Made by a program: the position numbers and the translations under genes. Shown here one piece after another: positions 46,338 to 59,193 of a stretch of 64,000 bases of DNA (within the stretch, counting starts at the first letter, position 1; the number at the start of each line of letters is the position of its first letter). Below the pieces are notes generated by a model, which was given only the letters and a program-made list of their open reading frames with translations, did not search any database and was not told the origin of the DNA. Source of the DNA: Ophiostoma sp. CBS 140.51 (taxonomy: Eukaryota; Ascomycota; Sordariomycetes; Ophiostomatales; Ophiostomataceae); assembly GCA_029298735.1 (NCBI GenBank), contig JANSLP010000051.1, positions 62,001-126,000 of the forward strand, read 5' to 3'.

Positions 46338-48405
46338 ACACGTGGGACGCGCGGAACGGGGCAGTCACTGCGTTTGTGGAGGCTTGTCTTTTTATTCTGT
46401 CTGTAATTTTTATTTTTTGTGATTTTTATGGATTTGTTCAAAGTATCTTTTGGAGAAAAAAGAAAGGGAGAAAAAGAACGGGAGAAAAAGAAATGTCCTT
46501 TAGGGAATCTTGGCGGGTTGCTCCTTCCTCGGAGCGGAGGTACTTCAAGAATGGATCACACTGGGCGCAAATTACGACAAAAATGACAAACAGCGATAAA
46601 AATCGGAGCATCTGCATGCAGAACAAGTCACGCAGCAAGAGCCAAACAGGCAAGCGGTCGTATTCGTGGCTTTGATCAACGGATAACAACTTTTTTTTTT
46701 TGTAAAAGGGGGCTCCAGGGTTGGGGGTACAACAATTCGCTCGCAATTGCCAAATTATTGCAAAAAGGGGAATGAAGATGAAGATGAACAGATGGGGGCA
46801 GACATGGGAAGGAAGGACCAGGTCTGACCGGGAAGGATCGGACAGGAGACAGGCAGGCGACGCACAGGAGACACAGCGCACAAACCGTACCAACGACACC
46901 TGACTCCGATTCTTCGACTTACATCATACTTTGTGGCCCAAAACAGCAAGAGCAAGGGAGGGATGTTACGTTTTGTTGGGAGAACGGGGGAACTCCAGGA
47001 CTCCTCCTGCCTTGTACGGCGGAAGTCCCATGATAAGACATTTGCAATGAACTTCAGAATCAGGAAAGATCAGGAAAGAACGAACGGCTGTCTGGTTCCT
47101 ACCAGCGCACGGAGTGCAATTCCCCGTGCGAAATCTGTCGTGAAAATGAGAGTGAGATGTGGGCCACGTTGGGCAAAAAATACGTGGAAATAGATTAAGA
47201 AGCAGTCATTGTCGGCAGGAAATAACAAAAATCTGCAAATTTCACATAAAACAAAAGAAACGAAAAAAAGTGCAGCGTTTCGGGGTACGGAACACAACAG
47301 CGTAGGACTTCTTGCAATTGATAATTGGCGTTGGGGATTGGCAGGCAAAGAATGGTTTGATGGGGCCCAGATGGGTGTCTTACACGGGCTCATGGACACT
47401 CAGGTACGGACAACCTTTTTTGTGTTTGACTATTTACTTTTTCCTCAAAGGTCTATTTTCTGTCCCTCCCTGTCCCCCAGCCCAAGCTAACTCTGCAGGG
47501 AGCCACACCTTCGGATCGCTTGATCAACCGGCATGCACTTGGAGCTGGGTTCCGAGAGGGGAAGGGACATCCAGCGAGCCAATAGGTGAATCGCCGAGTG
47601 GCAGGGAGTGGACTCTTTGTGGATTACTACGCCGGACGCGCTATTGCACGGCTCTCGACCACGGAAGTCCGTTTGTGTGTCTTGCGGTGTTGATGTGCAG
47701 AGCTTTTAGGCAAGGCAAGAAAGAGATATCTGCAAAAAATGAGAAAGAAATTCGACAGACTGTAGACGCCGTGGGTGTGAGCGATGAGGGATGAGGGGAA
47801 AACGAAAAATCAGGTTAGGTGAATTTAAAGACTCGTTATTACTGAGGAGAGCTGAAGATAGCGATTTACGGGGGGCAAGAACCAATGGCGGAGCCTTGGG
47901 CGCGCGGGATGTGTGGACAGCCTGCGAGGGAAGGCACGAGACAGGTACAGCAAGACAGGCTCAACAAAATGTGTACGGACGAGTTCCGGCGCAGTGACAG
48001 GCAAGAGCAACCGCCGATTCTATTGCTCCGTGCCTTCCTCCCTGTTAGGCAATGTCACAGCGTGCCGAACCGCGGATCTGGAGATTTCGGGGCAGGACTC
48101 GTATGCACTCCAGCAGCCAGAAGCATCCGACTGCTTGTCCAGCACATGTGGGATATGAGGTGCTTGCACGAGGGATATAGGATACAAGGCTGACCGTCTC
48201 ACCACCGGCATGTGAGCTGCTCGCAAGCAAATGCAGGTGCAAACACATGTAAACAGACGCCAGCCGATTGCCAGCGCATCGCCATCCCAAGCTCTTTCGC
48301 GAGCTTTTGCAATGAGTCACATTCAAGAGAAATGAAGAAACCGCCTAGAGCTACAAGTGCTCGGCGCTGAATGATAGGCGGACCGCTGGTGGTTTGCAGA
48401 TTGTG

Positions 48406-48450
48406 ATTCAATTCAATTCAATAAAAAAAAATATAAAAATAAAAATAAAA
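48406..48450. repeat. ATTCA triplet repeat and A-rich tract
   Basis: Three ATTCA units run into an A-rich stretch with (AAAAT)n character. It looks like a simple-sequence tract or the tail of a decayed retroelement; no element body is recognisable upstream. Confidence 0.75.
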
Positions 48451-49195
48451 ACGACCTTTGTGAGGTTGTCTGTTGTATGTCGTTCCTTCCTGCCCTATAG
48501 CCGATAGCTTAAACAGAGGACCCCCTGAAAAGGAAACTCACGAGGACGGAATTGCTGAAGAGCAGAGCAGGTTATTTGCTCGAAAAGATTCGTCAGAAAG
48601 TTATGCCCATCTCGATGAGATATCCTGCGACGCTGCGACGCTCCTACTGAAATGGAAGACTGGAATGGATACACGTTGACAAGCGGATACCCCAAACTAA
48701 ACGCCCCTAACGATGCCGGACGAAAAACCCATCGTTCCTTCCCCGAGGCGCTGTCAAAACGCAAGAAAACTACGACAGGTGCTAGTCTCACATACCCCTA
48801 GGGCTCCGACTTTTTCCGGCCACCTGCCAGGGAAAAAAGGACCAACTACGACCACTGCAACCACTGCACCAACCGAATTGGCACCCCTGTCCACTATCGA
48901 GCAGACCCCAAATCCAGGCCCCACACGGTCCGTTGGCATTGGGTAAAAAAAAGACCCCAAAAAGGCAAAAACATTGGGAAGCAACTGACCTCTCCGAAAA
49001 GAACATTTGCCCTTCCGCCATCCCCCCTTTCCCCCTTTCACCGGTCAGTGGCCATTTGTTTGTGTGTGTGTACTTGCTCCACGACAGGTCCGTCCTTTTG
49101 TCCCATACGGTCTACCGGGGAGTTATGGAAAGGGCGACAGGCACGCATCTACACTTGCAGGCGATGTTAGGAGAGAAAAGAGGCAAGAAGGGACC

Positions 49196-49312
49196 CCGAA
49201 GAAAAAAAGAAGAAGAAAAAAAAGAAAAAAAGGAAAAATCGAAGTCCACGAGAACGAGAAAAAAACAGGAAGAAAACAAAGAAGAAAAAAAAAAGAGAAG
49301 AAGAGAAAAGAG
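49196..49312. repeat. Purine-rich (GAAAA)n tract
   Basis: Almost pure A/G on the plus strand over about 115 bp. The Lys/Glu-rich or Phe/Leu-rich frames across it are composition artefacts. Confidence 0.85.
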
Positions 49313-52300
49313 CCTTCACCTTTGCCCGCCCCACACCGCTCCACCAAGCTCAAACCGTTTGTCGTTGGGCGCTGACCTTGCTTTCCTAATTTGACATTTT
49401 TGGGGAGGACAGGGCCTGGTCTGGCCTGAACCTGAACCTGGAACTCCATGGCAGTTGTGTCCATGGGTCTTTGCATATTTTTGAGTTTGTCATGGGTCTT
49501 TGGGCACGTCTCGTTTACATTCGTAATTCACGAAGACAGACTCGTCGCTTTTGTGCTTCCGATCGTTCATACTCGCGTTCATTTTTTTTTTGCATTTTGA
49601 TATATATTTTGATCCCTGTCATTGTGCTCCTTTTCTTTCTTCTTTTTTGTGATAGGATTGCAACTCCAGATGGGAGCCACCAGCTTTCTTCCTTCTCTTT
49701 TTTTTTTAGTTCTTTTTCGTTATTGATTTCGATCCAATATTCCAAAGCAGCAACGAGTAGACTAAAAATTAAAGAAGACAAGGGGTGGAAGAAAAAAACA
49801 ACAAGGCAAAGAAGGAAGAGAAGAGAAGAGACATGGCAAGGGTGTGTGAGACGCGTGACAAAATCGACGTGCATGCGTTCCCCGGACCATGTTCTGTTTC
49901 GTCCCTTGTTTTTTTATCCTTGCCTTTTTTTTCACTCTGACTTTTCTTTTCGTCCCTTATCTTTCTTTTTCTGTTCTCGCATTCTTTCTAGCGTCTCAAC
50001 GTCAAATGCAACGCAAACCGCGAAATGCCCCAAACGTCTCTCTGACGGCCGTCTCAAAATGCCAACTTCAGCTTCCAACCTTGCTCGCCTCAAGGCCTCG
50101 TAGAAACGAAACGCACTTCACACTTGCAGCCTTTCCCTCCTTGTCTTCCCGAAGTTTATGCCACTCCCCCATGTTTTGCAACGGCTAGGAAGAATACGGG
50201 AAGTATCCCTTCAAGACATGTATTTGAGCTAACCCAAACGAGTGGGATGAGAGTGGGTTATCGAAAGCGGGAAGGGAGAGGGAAGGAAGGCGTCGAGAAT
50301 CTCGAAAATGCAAGGGAAGAGCCAACAGACCAAAAGATCGACATCTGCCGGCGGCAGGCAGGCCGTTCATGACAGAAAACCAAAAAGAAAGAACAAAAAA
50401 AAATCAGAGAAGCCGTGTTTTACGTGTGATGATCGCCTCAGAGGTTCGAGGCTGCCGTCCCAATGCCGCCTTTTGAATTTTCAATGTATTATCGTTGGCC
50501 CTTCTTCGGTGTAAGTGGGAAGTACAATGTACCTTTCATGACAAACCACTGCAATTTTACGTGTCCACATCTCCACATGATACTTGCGTCCTCCATCGAG
50601 GTCGAAAATGTGAAAATATGCTCCGTAATTCTCCATACGTGCCCACGCTGAGCCCACGTCTTGAGGCTCTAAACCATCAAGGAAAAACACTTTTCCTTTT
50701 TCTTTTTTACTCCGTATTTGCTTGCAGAATGCATGTCAACTCTGTCGACATCATAATTGATTTTCCTTCCAATATTCTTGACATCAGAAAAGCCTTGGGA
50801 CTCTCTCTTACTGAGTTACTGAGGTTAAAAGTCTCCACAAGTTTTAAACAGCGGGTGACTTGTATCGTGACCTAATGTGCTTTTAAAAGAAGCCGGGTGA
50901 AAAAGGAAAGGTCACAATGTACGGGGTACGTCTGTGAAATAAAAGGATACTTACTCCGTACGACGTACATTTTGTCAAAATAAAAATCGATAAAAAATTG
51001 GAAAATACCGAAAAACAGCACGATATCTTCCTGATAATGACAGGCCTGCACTATCACCCGTAGTACAGCAGGGATGTTACGAGACGTCGTCGCATGGCAT
51101 CTCCATCTCGGAAAACTTCCCCGTACTGAGTATGGTGACAAACACGGGCTTGCTTGACCAACTCTGTACGGTTATCAAATCCAGTCACAGGTTAGCAACC
51201 AGACACCGACTGAGTAGCTAGGCCCAGCCTAGACCTCAGCCGTCGTTTTCGTGGCGCGTCCGCCCGCCCTTGCCTTGGCTTTGGCCTTGCTCTGCTTCAC
51301 CCGATAATCAATATCATGTTTCGAGGTTTGTGAGGCACGTTCCTCTCGCCTCTCATGTGCGCCTCCGCTCTCTGTGTGGTTCTTCCACTTCCGCCCCTCT
51401 TCAGATCTGGACAAATCTGTCACTCCCATACCCCATATGTTGCTTGTTGACGAAAATCGAGTCGGAGGGCTGTCAGAGATGTCATGCCAGAGATGATGCT
51501 ACGAGCAGAAGCAAGTCTGAAGCTGGGCCCTGGCTATCCCAATTCCTCCTAGTCCAAGGCTGTTTGGACGGTTTCCGTAAATGGTGCCCGAGGAAGAGGC
51601 AGTTCAAGGTATCACTTTTCCTGGTCTGCCTATTATCTATCCTATTTGTTTACTTTCTTTATTTTATATTTTTATTTATTTACTTATTTTAGATCTATGC
51701 ACCTCATATCATTATCGTTATTACGTCAGCTTGACCGCATGCGTCATGGCACATGTGGTGTCGTGCAGTCTTGCATTTTGGCACTTTGGCACGGGTGAGG
51801 GCCCGTGAAGTCTTGAAGTTCAAAAAGTGACTAAACCGCGGCCGGCTAAGCCTTTTCGGCCCACGGGAAACTTGTCCGCACCAGAATACGGGGAAATGGG
51901 GGGAGAACACGGAGGGCAACCACGAAGTCACAAAGCAAACCACGAAGCAACAAGAAAGAGGAGAAAGTCAGGAATTCAATATACCAATGCCACCTGAGGA
52001 CACGAAGAATGAGGTAAGACAAGGTTTGAATCTAGGTTTAGGTCCAGGGGATACAGATTAAGCTGCATCATGCTGCATCACAAGATAAGGCACGAAAACG
52101 CGGGAACATGAAAACAACGATATCACGAAAAAGGAAAAACAAATGCTTCGCCATTGACACACCATCGACATCCATTACTCGTCATCGGCCGGTACAAGAA
52201 ACCCGGGCACGGTTCTCCGTCTACATACGCGCTCTGCGCCGTAGCCGTGCAGTGCCGAAGTACTCCGTGGCGTGCATCGAGGTTCCCGAGACTTTTAGGT

Positions 52301-55300
52301 CGAGTCTGCCTCGGACCGCGTTTCCTTGTGGCTTTATTTGCGGCTTCCCTTGCCTCATCCTGGCTTAGGGCACTCTATCTATTTTCGTACGGTTCTCGTT
52401 CTCGTCCATGTCCTCGACAACGTGCCAGCCCAGGCCGAGAAGACTAGCCATGGCGCCCGGAATAAAGTCTGGGGAGGAGGAAAAGAGGGAAGAAATCGGG
52501 GCACGCGTGTCAGTCAGCTCCAAGTTTGCTCGAGACGAAGGAAGGAGGAAAGGCCAAGTCCAGACTTTCCCCTCTATTTCCTGTTAGCTGTTACCCCATC
52601 TTCACACCTTTTCCTCCTGTACACACTCCCCTTTGGCGCGGAAGCGCAACGTACCGCCGCCGCCCTCTCGCCCTATGAAGCACAAACGGAGAAGAGGTGG
52701 ACTGGTGGAGTAGGTATGTCCCCAAGAAACCGACAACGAGGCCAGGCCTGGCCGAAGGGAGGAAAGCACCAGGCCAAGGTACCCAGAAATTCGCCATCAT
52801 ATGAACAGCGCCCATTTCCCCACACTACACGAAAATGGGAACAGAATGGACCAACAAGCGAAGGAGTCAGAGGTCCATTGACGTTGTTTTCTTTCTTGGA
52901 TTTTGAATTTTGGACCTGCATCTCCAAAGTCGTAACGTAATAGCTGCCCCCCTCCTTGTCTCTGACGGGGTTCGAAGACAGGCTTAGTATTTTTTGTATT
53001 TTTGTTTAGATTCTTTTCTTAATTCTGAATAGACACCGGCCACTGACACAAATAGTAGAGATCCTGAAATCTTACGAGAATTGGCATCTCGCTTTCTTCC
53101 CCCGGATTCTTTGGCCGTCTGTGCGAGCCTCGAGTTTTTGGCCCGGCTTCTCAAAGTATGACTGTTGTCTGGCCTCTTTCTCTTCTCTTCTTCTGTTCTG
53201 GTTCTCCAATTCTATTCCTTCTCATATACTCCGTAGATGACCTTGCTCGTAACGATGACTGCTGACGACTTGCAGATACAGGTCACAAAGTACCGAAAAT
53301 AAATCGGAGAAGCCAAAACGACAAACAAGAAGCCAAGAGCTTTCATAAATCGACAGCTTTGGCTTTCGATGTTGATCAAATTACTAGTTCTTGCGTCTTG
53401 CTCCTCCGCTTTCCTTTCCCCAGGTCTGTAAAGGTACGGAGCCCTCCATGTTGGAATATGCGGTGGCACAGCCCTGACTGGCGGTATGAAGTAATGAAAA
53501 CGGCCAGTTGGAGAACACAAAGACACACTGCAAAGACACACTCCGCAAACCCCCCAAAAATCACAAAATCACACACCCACGGTTCTAAGGGGCTAAGCTG
53601 ATGCCAGTTTTGGTTCAATTGCTGTTTTTGTTTTTTAACATCAGTTGGATATCATATCCCTTTTGCCCTTTCTGTTTTGACCAAGCGGGCCAGGTTTGCT
53701 TTGAAGAGCTCCGCACAAATCAAGCTCTTTCGTTATGAGTCAAGTCAAGTCCTGAAAGGTGAATACCGGAAGAGGTGTATGTTGGTGTGTTGGAGCTGCC
53801 ACACCCCTGCAAGGTGGTGTGTGTGTGCCAGAAAAAGAAAAGGTTGGGGAAAAAAGGGACCGGTGGATTTGAATTTTGGGCTACTGGAGAACCAACCAAC
53901 TATTAAAAGACCAAGAAAGAAAATATACTTTCTCCTCTCAGATTTTGTGATTAGGAAAGCACGAATGGATCGGATGGACGACGTACATGTAGACATTGGA
54001 CAATCCAAGACACTAGCTAGGAGTCCGACAACGACGTACGAAGGGGCGCCTCGGACATTTCGACCGAAAGAAAATTGTGAAAATGGAAACAAAAAAGAGT
54101 CATCTGGTTAACCGGTTTTCGACAACGGGCATGCCCCCTCACCTTTTCAATTTTGCCTCCTTCTTCTTCCCCTTTTTACGATCGTCCATTTCAGTTTCCA
54201 CAATTCACTCTTCCCTTATCGACATCCCTCTTTTCCCCGACTTTTTCTGTCTGGTCTTCCCGACGCTCTCTCCTTGGAAAAAGAAAAAAAGTCTGGGGTA
54301 GGCGCCAGGCAATATCGTGGACATACCCAATGTGTACGACGTAATTACGGAGTACTTTGGAGCGTAATACTTTCGTAGGACTTTGTCATGGAGCATGGTC
54401 AGTGCAGCCCCTGGGTTGCACGAAATTGCTGAAAATATGGATACGATCTGACACCGAGACATCGACAAAGTTACGGTGTGCAAAAAAAAAAAGGTCCGGA
54501 GGTCAAAACAGACCCCGAGTTTGCCTGCCGTCTCATTTTGTTTAGCGTCGCACCCTCCCTGATCGGATGCCATACCGTCCCCTGTCTTTTGTATCTCTCG
54601 TGTCGTTTTTGGTCCCCCTTCTCTTCTTTCTTTTGCCATCTGTTTGCCAATCGCCAATGAACTGTGAATACTGTTCTTCTCTGTCCCCGACTCCCCGTTT
54701 TGCCTATCTCCCCTCACGTCCCAACAAGGCATCTGCTCAGGTGCTCAAACCATTTGGTGGCCAATGCTACACGCAGGCACGCAGGGCGACCGAAAAAGAC
54801 GGAGAACGGCAAGACGGCCATTTCGTAATACCTTTGTTTTTGTTGGGGGAGGCAGCTCTCGTCGACATGCAATTGTAAATACAAACATGACAAAGAAAGG
54901 GTGGACCGAAAGAAGCAAAGAAATAATAGTAGATATGCTCCGGTCATGCCGGTGTACGACACACGACACACGGGGCTGATGAATGCGATACGGAGCACAA
55001 AATGCGGCTGAATGTAGGCTGATGGCCATGATACTTGTACAAGTAGGACTTTGATATGTCTGCACTTTGTGTTTTCTCACACACATGCTTTCCACAGCAT
55101 TCAACGGTAAACAAACAAGCTTTGTGGTGGGACACAACAGACAGACGACGTCCTCGGAGTTTATTGACTAGATAGAGGATGACAAACTGCGAGAAGTCGT
55201 GTCTTGAAGCATCAATGTCCGTGTGTCGAAGAAAGAAGGAGGAGGAGAGACACGGCCTGTCACACTCCGCAGGGCGGTGACTTTTGAAGAAGTGGCAGAA

Positions 55301-55404
55301 AAACGACAACAGCCTTGTCCAACAGGACGTTCATTGGAGAACTCCCACAAAGCATGTGGCCTCGGTGGTCTCGGAGTCTCGCAAAGCCTCAATGTTGACC
55401 TCTT

Positions 55405-55424
55405 GTCGCGTCGCCTTACGCGAC
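55405..55424. repeat. Hairpin: 7-bp GC-rich arms, 6-bp loop
   Basis: GTCGCGT and ACGCGAC are perfect inverted copies around CGCCTT. The core ACGCG is also the MluI cell-cycle box word of MBF-type factors, present here twice in opposite orientation. Confidence 0.7.
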
Positions 55425-56280
55425 GTGATAAATGCGATGCGAGGAGGTTAAACGGCGACAAAGAATGCCTGATATTCCACTGTACCGCCGGACCCCCGAC
55501 GTCATCGGTCCACCGGAGCGTATTTTGATGTTTTCTTTTCATGATGTCTCCTCACATCGTCGTAAACAACGTTATTAGCATGTAAATGGCACAGAAGCAA
55601 GTCGGCATACGTACAAGGCTGCGGCTGCGGGCTACAGGAAAGACCACACACTGGACATCGCAACTGTTTCGGACATTCTCGCTGTTCGGGGAGCCGTCCG
55701 TGGCGCCTTCGGGGTTTCGCAAAATTCAACACCAAAACGAGCAAGCATGGCAGATCTTTCTGCTTCTTTTCCTCATCTCTTGGCCACACACATCTCATAC
55801 TGAAAGGACGCGAATATGACAGGTGCGGAGAACAACGGCGAGTCATACATACACCAAGACGCATTAGATTATAGCAAATCCATGGAAGAAAAAAACGTGT
55901 ATTTTTAGTATGCTCTATTAGACAGTCTCATGAATGTCGTAGAAAAAAAGGTAAGTAAAGACAAAGTAAACAAATAACTATGAAAATTGGGGTATTTTTC
56001 AGGAACAAAGGAAAATGTAGTGACAGGCAAGACAACGAAGAGCGAGATAGGGAATGTAAAAGAAAAGACAAAACAAACAAGACAAAAAGGAAATGTGTAT
56101 GTAATCCATGCTGATGTGCAAAACAAATGTTGAAAGTTGCAAGTCCCACACCGGAGATCTAATGCTGAAATCCCACGATAGTAAACACCCACCCGCGCTT
56201 CCGTCGGGAGCCTCACAATCATGTCAAAAAATAAGAGGTAAAAAAGTGGGCAACAAGGACCGTCCCGGGAAGATGGTACC

Positions 56281-59193
56281 TTACGGCTTCTCGCCAATAC
56301 CCTTGCCTGTGGAGGGACCCTTCCGGAACAGCCGCTTTGTCCCACCCACCTTGCCTATCTCCCCGAACTTGCCTTCGAGCTGGTCCGAAACCCGGCGCTC
56401 GCCACTTGCAATGCGCACGCGTTCCTTGACGCTCTCGACCCAGGCCTTGCTCTCCTCGCTCATCTCAATGTTCTTTGCGCGCGGCCCAGACATGCCCAAC
56501 GAGCTGTCCTCCTCTGTCCAGCTCAGCCGTGAGCTGGACCGCGACCGCGTCGAGTTGTCCGAGGGAGGAGTGTCTGTGGACGGCTTGGTCATGGATGCCA
56601 GAGGTGTCCGTGGGTTCTTGCCCAAGACGCTACTGTCATTGTTGATGCTGCCAATGCTGGTGTCACCCATGGCCGAAGTAGGTCTCCGCGTCTTGCGGAT
56701 GTTGAGCGGGGTCATCGCGGCTGCCGGGGAGTCGAGTGCCGAGCCAGGACGGCTTGGAGGACTGGAGCCAAAGCGGCTGTTCAAGGATGCGGCCACCGAA
56801 GACGACAGCGGCAAGTCGCGAATCTCAATCTTGCTCTCGCCGCCGCTCTTTGACCGTCGGCTGTGGTGGCTGGCATACTCCTTCAGGTATTCTGTCAGAT
56901 CAGCCCAGCCACCACCCACACGTACCATGACACGTTCGCCGTTCTCACCAACAAGGCGGATGAAGAGCTTAATGGGTGCCTCGCCCGTCGACCGCGACAG
57001 ATGGTACAACTTGATCTCCTGGTTGCCCTTTTGCTGACGAGGCCGTGGGTTCCGCGAGTAGGCGGGTGCAAGTAAGAAAGACGGCGTCATGGACCGTGAC
57101 GACATGCTGGATAAGCTTCGAGTGCTATCCGTGGGCGCCTTTGGCTTCCGAGGCAGCTTGAAATCGGGCGGATTGAGATGGCTGAATGAGGGCGACGGTT
57201 GCGATGCGAGATGGATCTTAGCCGGGATCGATTCGAGAATCTCGCTTATCTGCTGCTGGAGTTGGTCGTCCTCGCTACCGACGCTCATCCGCCGGCTGTT
57301 GATGCTCGCCGGGCTAGCAGGACTACCTGGACTGTCCATGTATGATGGCATCTCCTGGGGCAGAGGCAGTTCTGAGTCGTCGTTAACCATGTCGTCGAAC
57401 ATGAATGATGAGTCGACTGGCATTTCAGGGCCCGTGGGACTCTCCTCGCCAGGAATTTCTGCGACGGTTGGCATGTCGTTGAACGTAACAGTGGACCGAA
57501 TGCTAGCCCTGAAGTCCGGCGGTGAGCTGGAGGGGCTGGCATCCGCAGCCTGGCAGTCCTCAAGGTCTTCAGTCTCAGTGATCCCTGACGTCTCACCCAG
57601 GTCGGGGATGTCGTCGACGACGTCGTCAGAGTAGCTTCGTGCCACCAAGTCATCACTTGCGAGATCAGTGTCACTCGGGAGCAGCGCATCGGATACGTGG
57701 ATGACGGACGCGGATGGCGAGTCAAGCTCCGTGTCGTCATCGTCATGATTGGCGATATGGAATGAAGGAAGTTCGGGCTCGGACCTCAGCGATTCTAACG
57801 AGCTAGCTGCAGACAGTGCCCGCGGCGGGGTGCGTGGCAGTATCGGGAACATGTTTCTGGTCTTTGGGACATCAATGTCGGGTGTTGTGGGCCGGCTGTC
57901 GAGTGGCGCCATGTTGTACAATTTCTCGGGCGCCTCACGCTTGCCCTTTGCTGTTGGAGAGCCAGGTACCGCTGGAGGCGCAACAGAGGCTGCATCGTGG
58001 ATTGGCAGTGGGGGCGACAGAGACGGGCGGTTGACTGTGACCTTCTTCCAGTCGCTTTCCCGGATCTTGCGCTCACACAGAACAACCCACTCGCCGTAGT
58101 CGCGCTCGGCCGCGTCGATGCGGTCAATCCATTGCTCGGGAATCGTATCCTCCCAGCCGTCCAGAGTGTCCAGCAAAAAGTCTGTAGTCCGAGCCGCCTT
58201 GGATACCTTGCCTTCAACGACCGACTTCATGATAGCAAACTCCTCTCGTCTCAGTGTAGGGCCATTAGAAAGGTTCATGAGCTGGCTCGGGCTCCCGTCC
58301 TTGCTTCCAGGGTAGACGGCATTCCAGGCCGACTGGATGGCGACCTCGGCAGCGGCGAGCGAGGCGAGATATGATGGGATCTTCTTCAGAACGAGCAAGC
58401 GGATGCGCCAAACGTCCAACAGGCGCACAAGTTTGGAAAGCAACGGTAGAGCTTGGAGGACAATAGCGGTGACAACGGCCGATAGATCGTCCATTTTTGT
58501 GAAATTCGCAGTCGAAACTGACGAAGAGCGGGGCCGTCCGCCAAGTGAAGGCGTACCAGGTGGCGAGAATGGTAGGATGTGGTGATGTAGCACGTGCTGC
58601 TTCATGGCTTCGACCTCGAGGTCGTCGATCTCGTGGCCGATTTCGATGATTCGTTCCCCGTACAGAGCGACATCCTCAGCCCGCAGACTGCCCATCCAAG
58701 ACCGCTCGCCGCCCGCATCGGATGTGCGGCTCGAGGTCCGTAGGACCTGTCTCTCTGGTGTGATGGGCGAAGGCGGCGAGAATGTTCGTGGCACAGGCCG
58801 TGATGATGTTGGCGATGTCGATGCGAACAGTTTCCCGCGCCGGTGCACCGGCTCTTCGAAACCACCAGAGCCTCCACCCTCTGGCCATTGCCATTCTATC
58901 AGCTCGTCCAGCCATTCTTGTATGCTGCTCGCGGCCAGCGCGGCGCGCATGGCAAATGACTGTTCTGTGGCTGTGGCGGTGTCTAGGCATGCCTTCAAAG
59001 GCCCCGTCGGGAATCGTAGTGCTGAAACGGCCGTGGCTGGTGTTAGTTGTGAAATGAGGTCGTCGACATGTTGCTGGAAGTGTTGGCGCGTAGGCGAGCC
59101 GGATGCTGAGCGGTAGTACTGTCGGCTCGGGACGGAAAGACGCGGCGTTGGCGCCGTCAGGATGGGAAAGCCGCTCATGGCGTTGGTAGTCAA
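56281..59193 (-). CDS. KAR9-like cytoskeletal protein with GAR (GAS2-related) domain
   Basis: A 970-residue intronless protein, probably a microtubule-associated cortical or spindle-positioning factor. The N-terminal 450 residues are largely helical and resemble fungal KAR9 family proteins, including TFQ-type helices such as AMRAALAASSIQEWLDELIEW near residue 82 (shown in part) and VWRIRLLVLKKIPSYLA. A long acidic, Ser-rich linker follows. Near residues 715-775 a GAR domain is visible: EIKLYHLSRSTGEAPIKLFI then ERVMVRVGGGWADLTEYLKEY, the GGWxDLxxYL signature that binds microtubules. The tail is Ser/Arg-rich. ATGs at 59193 and 59178 are both plausible starts. The GAR call is firm; the KAR9 relation is by pattern recall and less certain. 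Confidence 0.78.
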   Translation of the reverse strand: MTTNAMSGFPILTAPTPRLSVPSRQYYRSASGSPTRQHFQQHVDDLISQLTPATAVSALRFPTGPLKACLDTATATEQSFAMRAALAASSIQEWLDELIEWQWPEGGGSGGFEEPVHRRGKLFASTSPTSSRPVPRTFSPPSPITPERQVLRTSSRTSDAGGERSWMGSLRAEDVALYGERIIEIGHEIDDLEVEAMKQHVLHHHILPFSPPGTPSLGGRPRSSSVSTANFTKMDDLSAVVTAIVLQALPLLSKLVRLLDVWRIRLLVLKKIPSYLASLAAAEVAIQSAWNAVYPGSKDGSPSQLMNLSNGPTLRREEFAIMKSVVEGKVSKAARTTDFLLDTLDGWEDTIPEQWIDRIDAAERDYGEWVVLCERKIRESDWKKVTVNRPSLSPPLPIHDAASVAPPAVPGSPTAKGKREAPEKLYNMAPLDSRPTTPDIDVPKTRNMFPILPRTPPRALSAASSLESLRSEPELPSFHIANHDDDDTELDSPSASVIHVSDALLPSDTDLASDDLVARSYSDDVVDDIPDLGETSGITETEDLEDCQAADASPSSSPPDFRASIRSTVTFNDMPTVAEIPGEESPTGPEMPVDSSFMFDDMVNDDSELPLPQEMPSYMDSPGSPASPASINSRRMSVGSEDDQLQQQISEILESIPAKIHLASQPSPSFSHLNPPDFKLPRKPKAPTDSTRSLSSMSSRSMTPSFLLAPAYSRNPRPRQQKGNQEIKLYHLSRSTGEAPIKLFIRLVGENGERVMVRVGGGWADLTEYLKEYASHHSRRSKSGGESKIEIRDLPLSSSVAASLNSRFGSSPPSRPGSALDSPAAAMTPLNIRKTRRPTSAMGDTSIGSINNDSSVLGKNPRTPLASMTKPSTDTPPSDNSTRSRSSSRLSWTEEDSSLGMSGPRAKNIEMSEESKAWVESVKERVRIASGERRVSDQLEGKFGEIGKVGGTKRLFRKGPSTGKGIGEKP

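Larger units (their letters stand above)
46301..56280. other. Gene-poor block, about 10 kb
   Basis: No open frame with domain or family likeness on either strand, and no long terminal repeat, transposase or reverse-transcriptase motif that I can see. It holds two hairpins, purine-rich and A-rich simple sequence, and four exact TACTCCGTA/TACGGAGTA words (50708, 50952, 53227, 54346). It may be an old, decayed repeat region or a noncoding-RNA region. Confidence 0.45.

Noticed and set aside
52960..52990. GGTTCGAAG resembling a tRNA T-arm
   Set aside because: Flanking bases do not form the T-stem and no acceptor or anticodon arm is present at the right distance.
46301..56280. Possible transposon remnants in the gene-poor block
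   Set aside because: I found no terminal inverted or long direct repeats, transposase, integrase or reverse-transcriptase motifs. A repeat-library search would decide.
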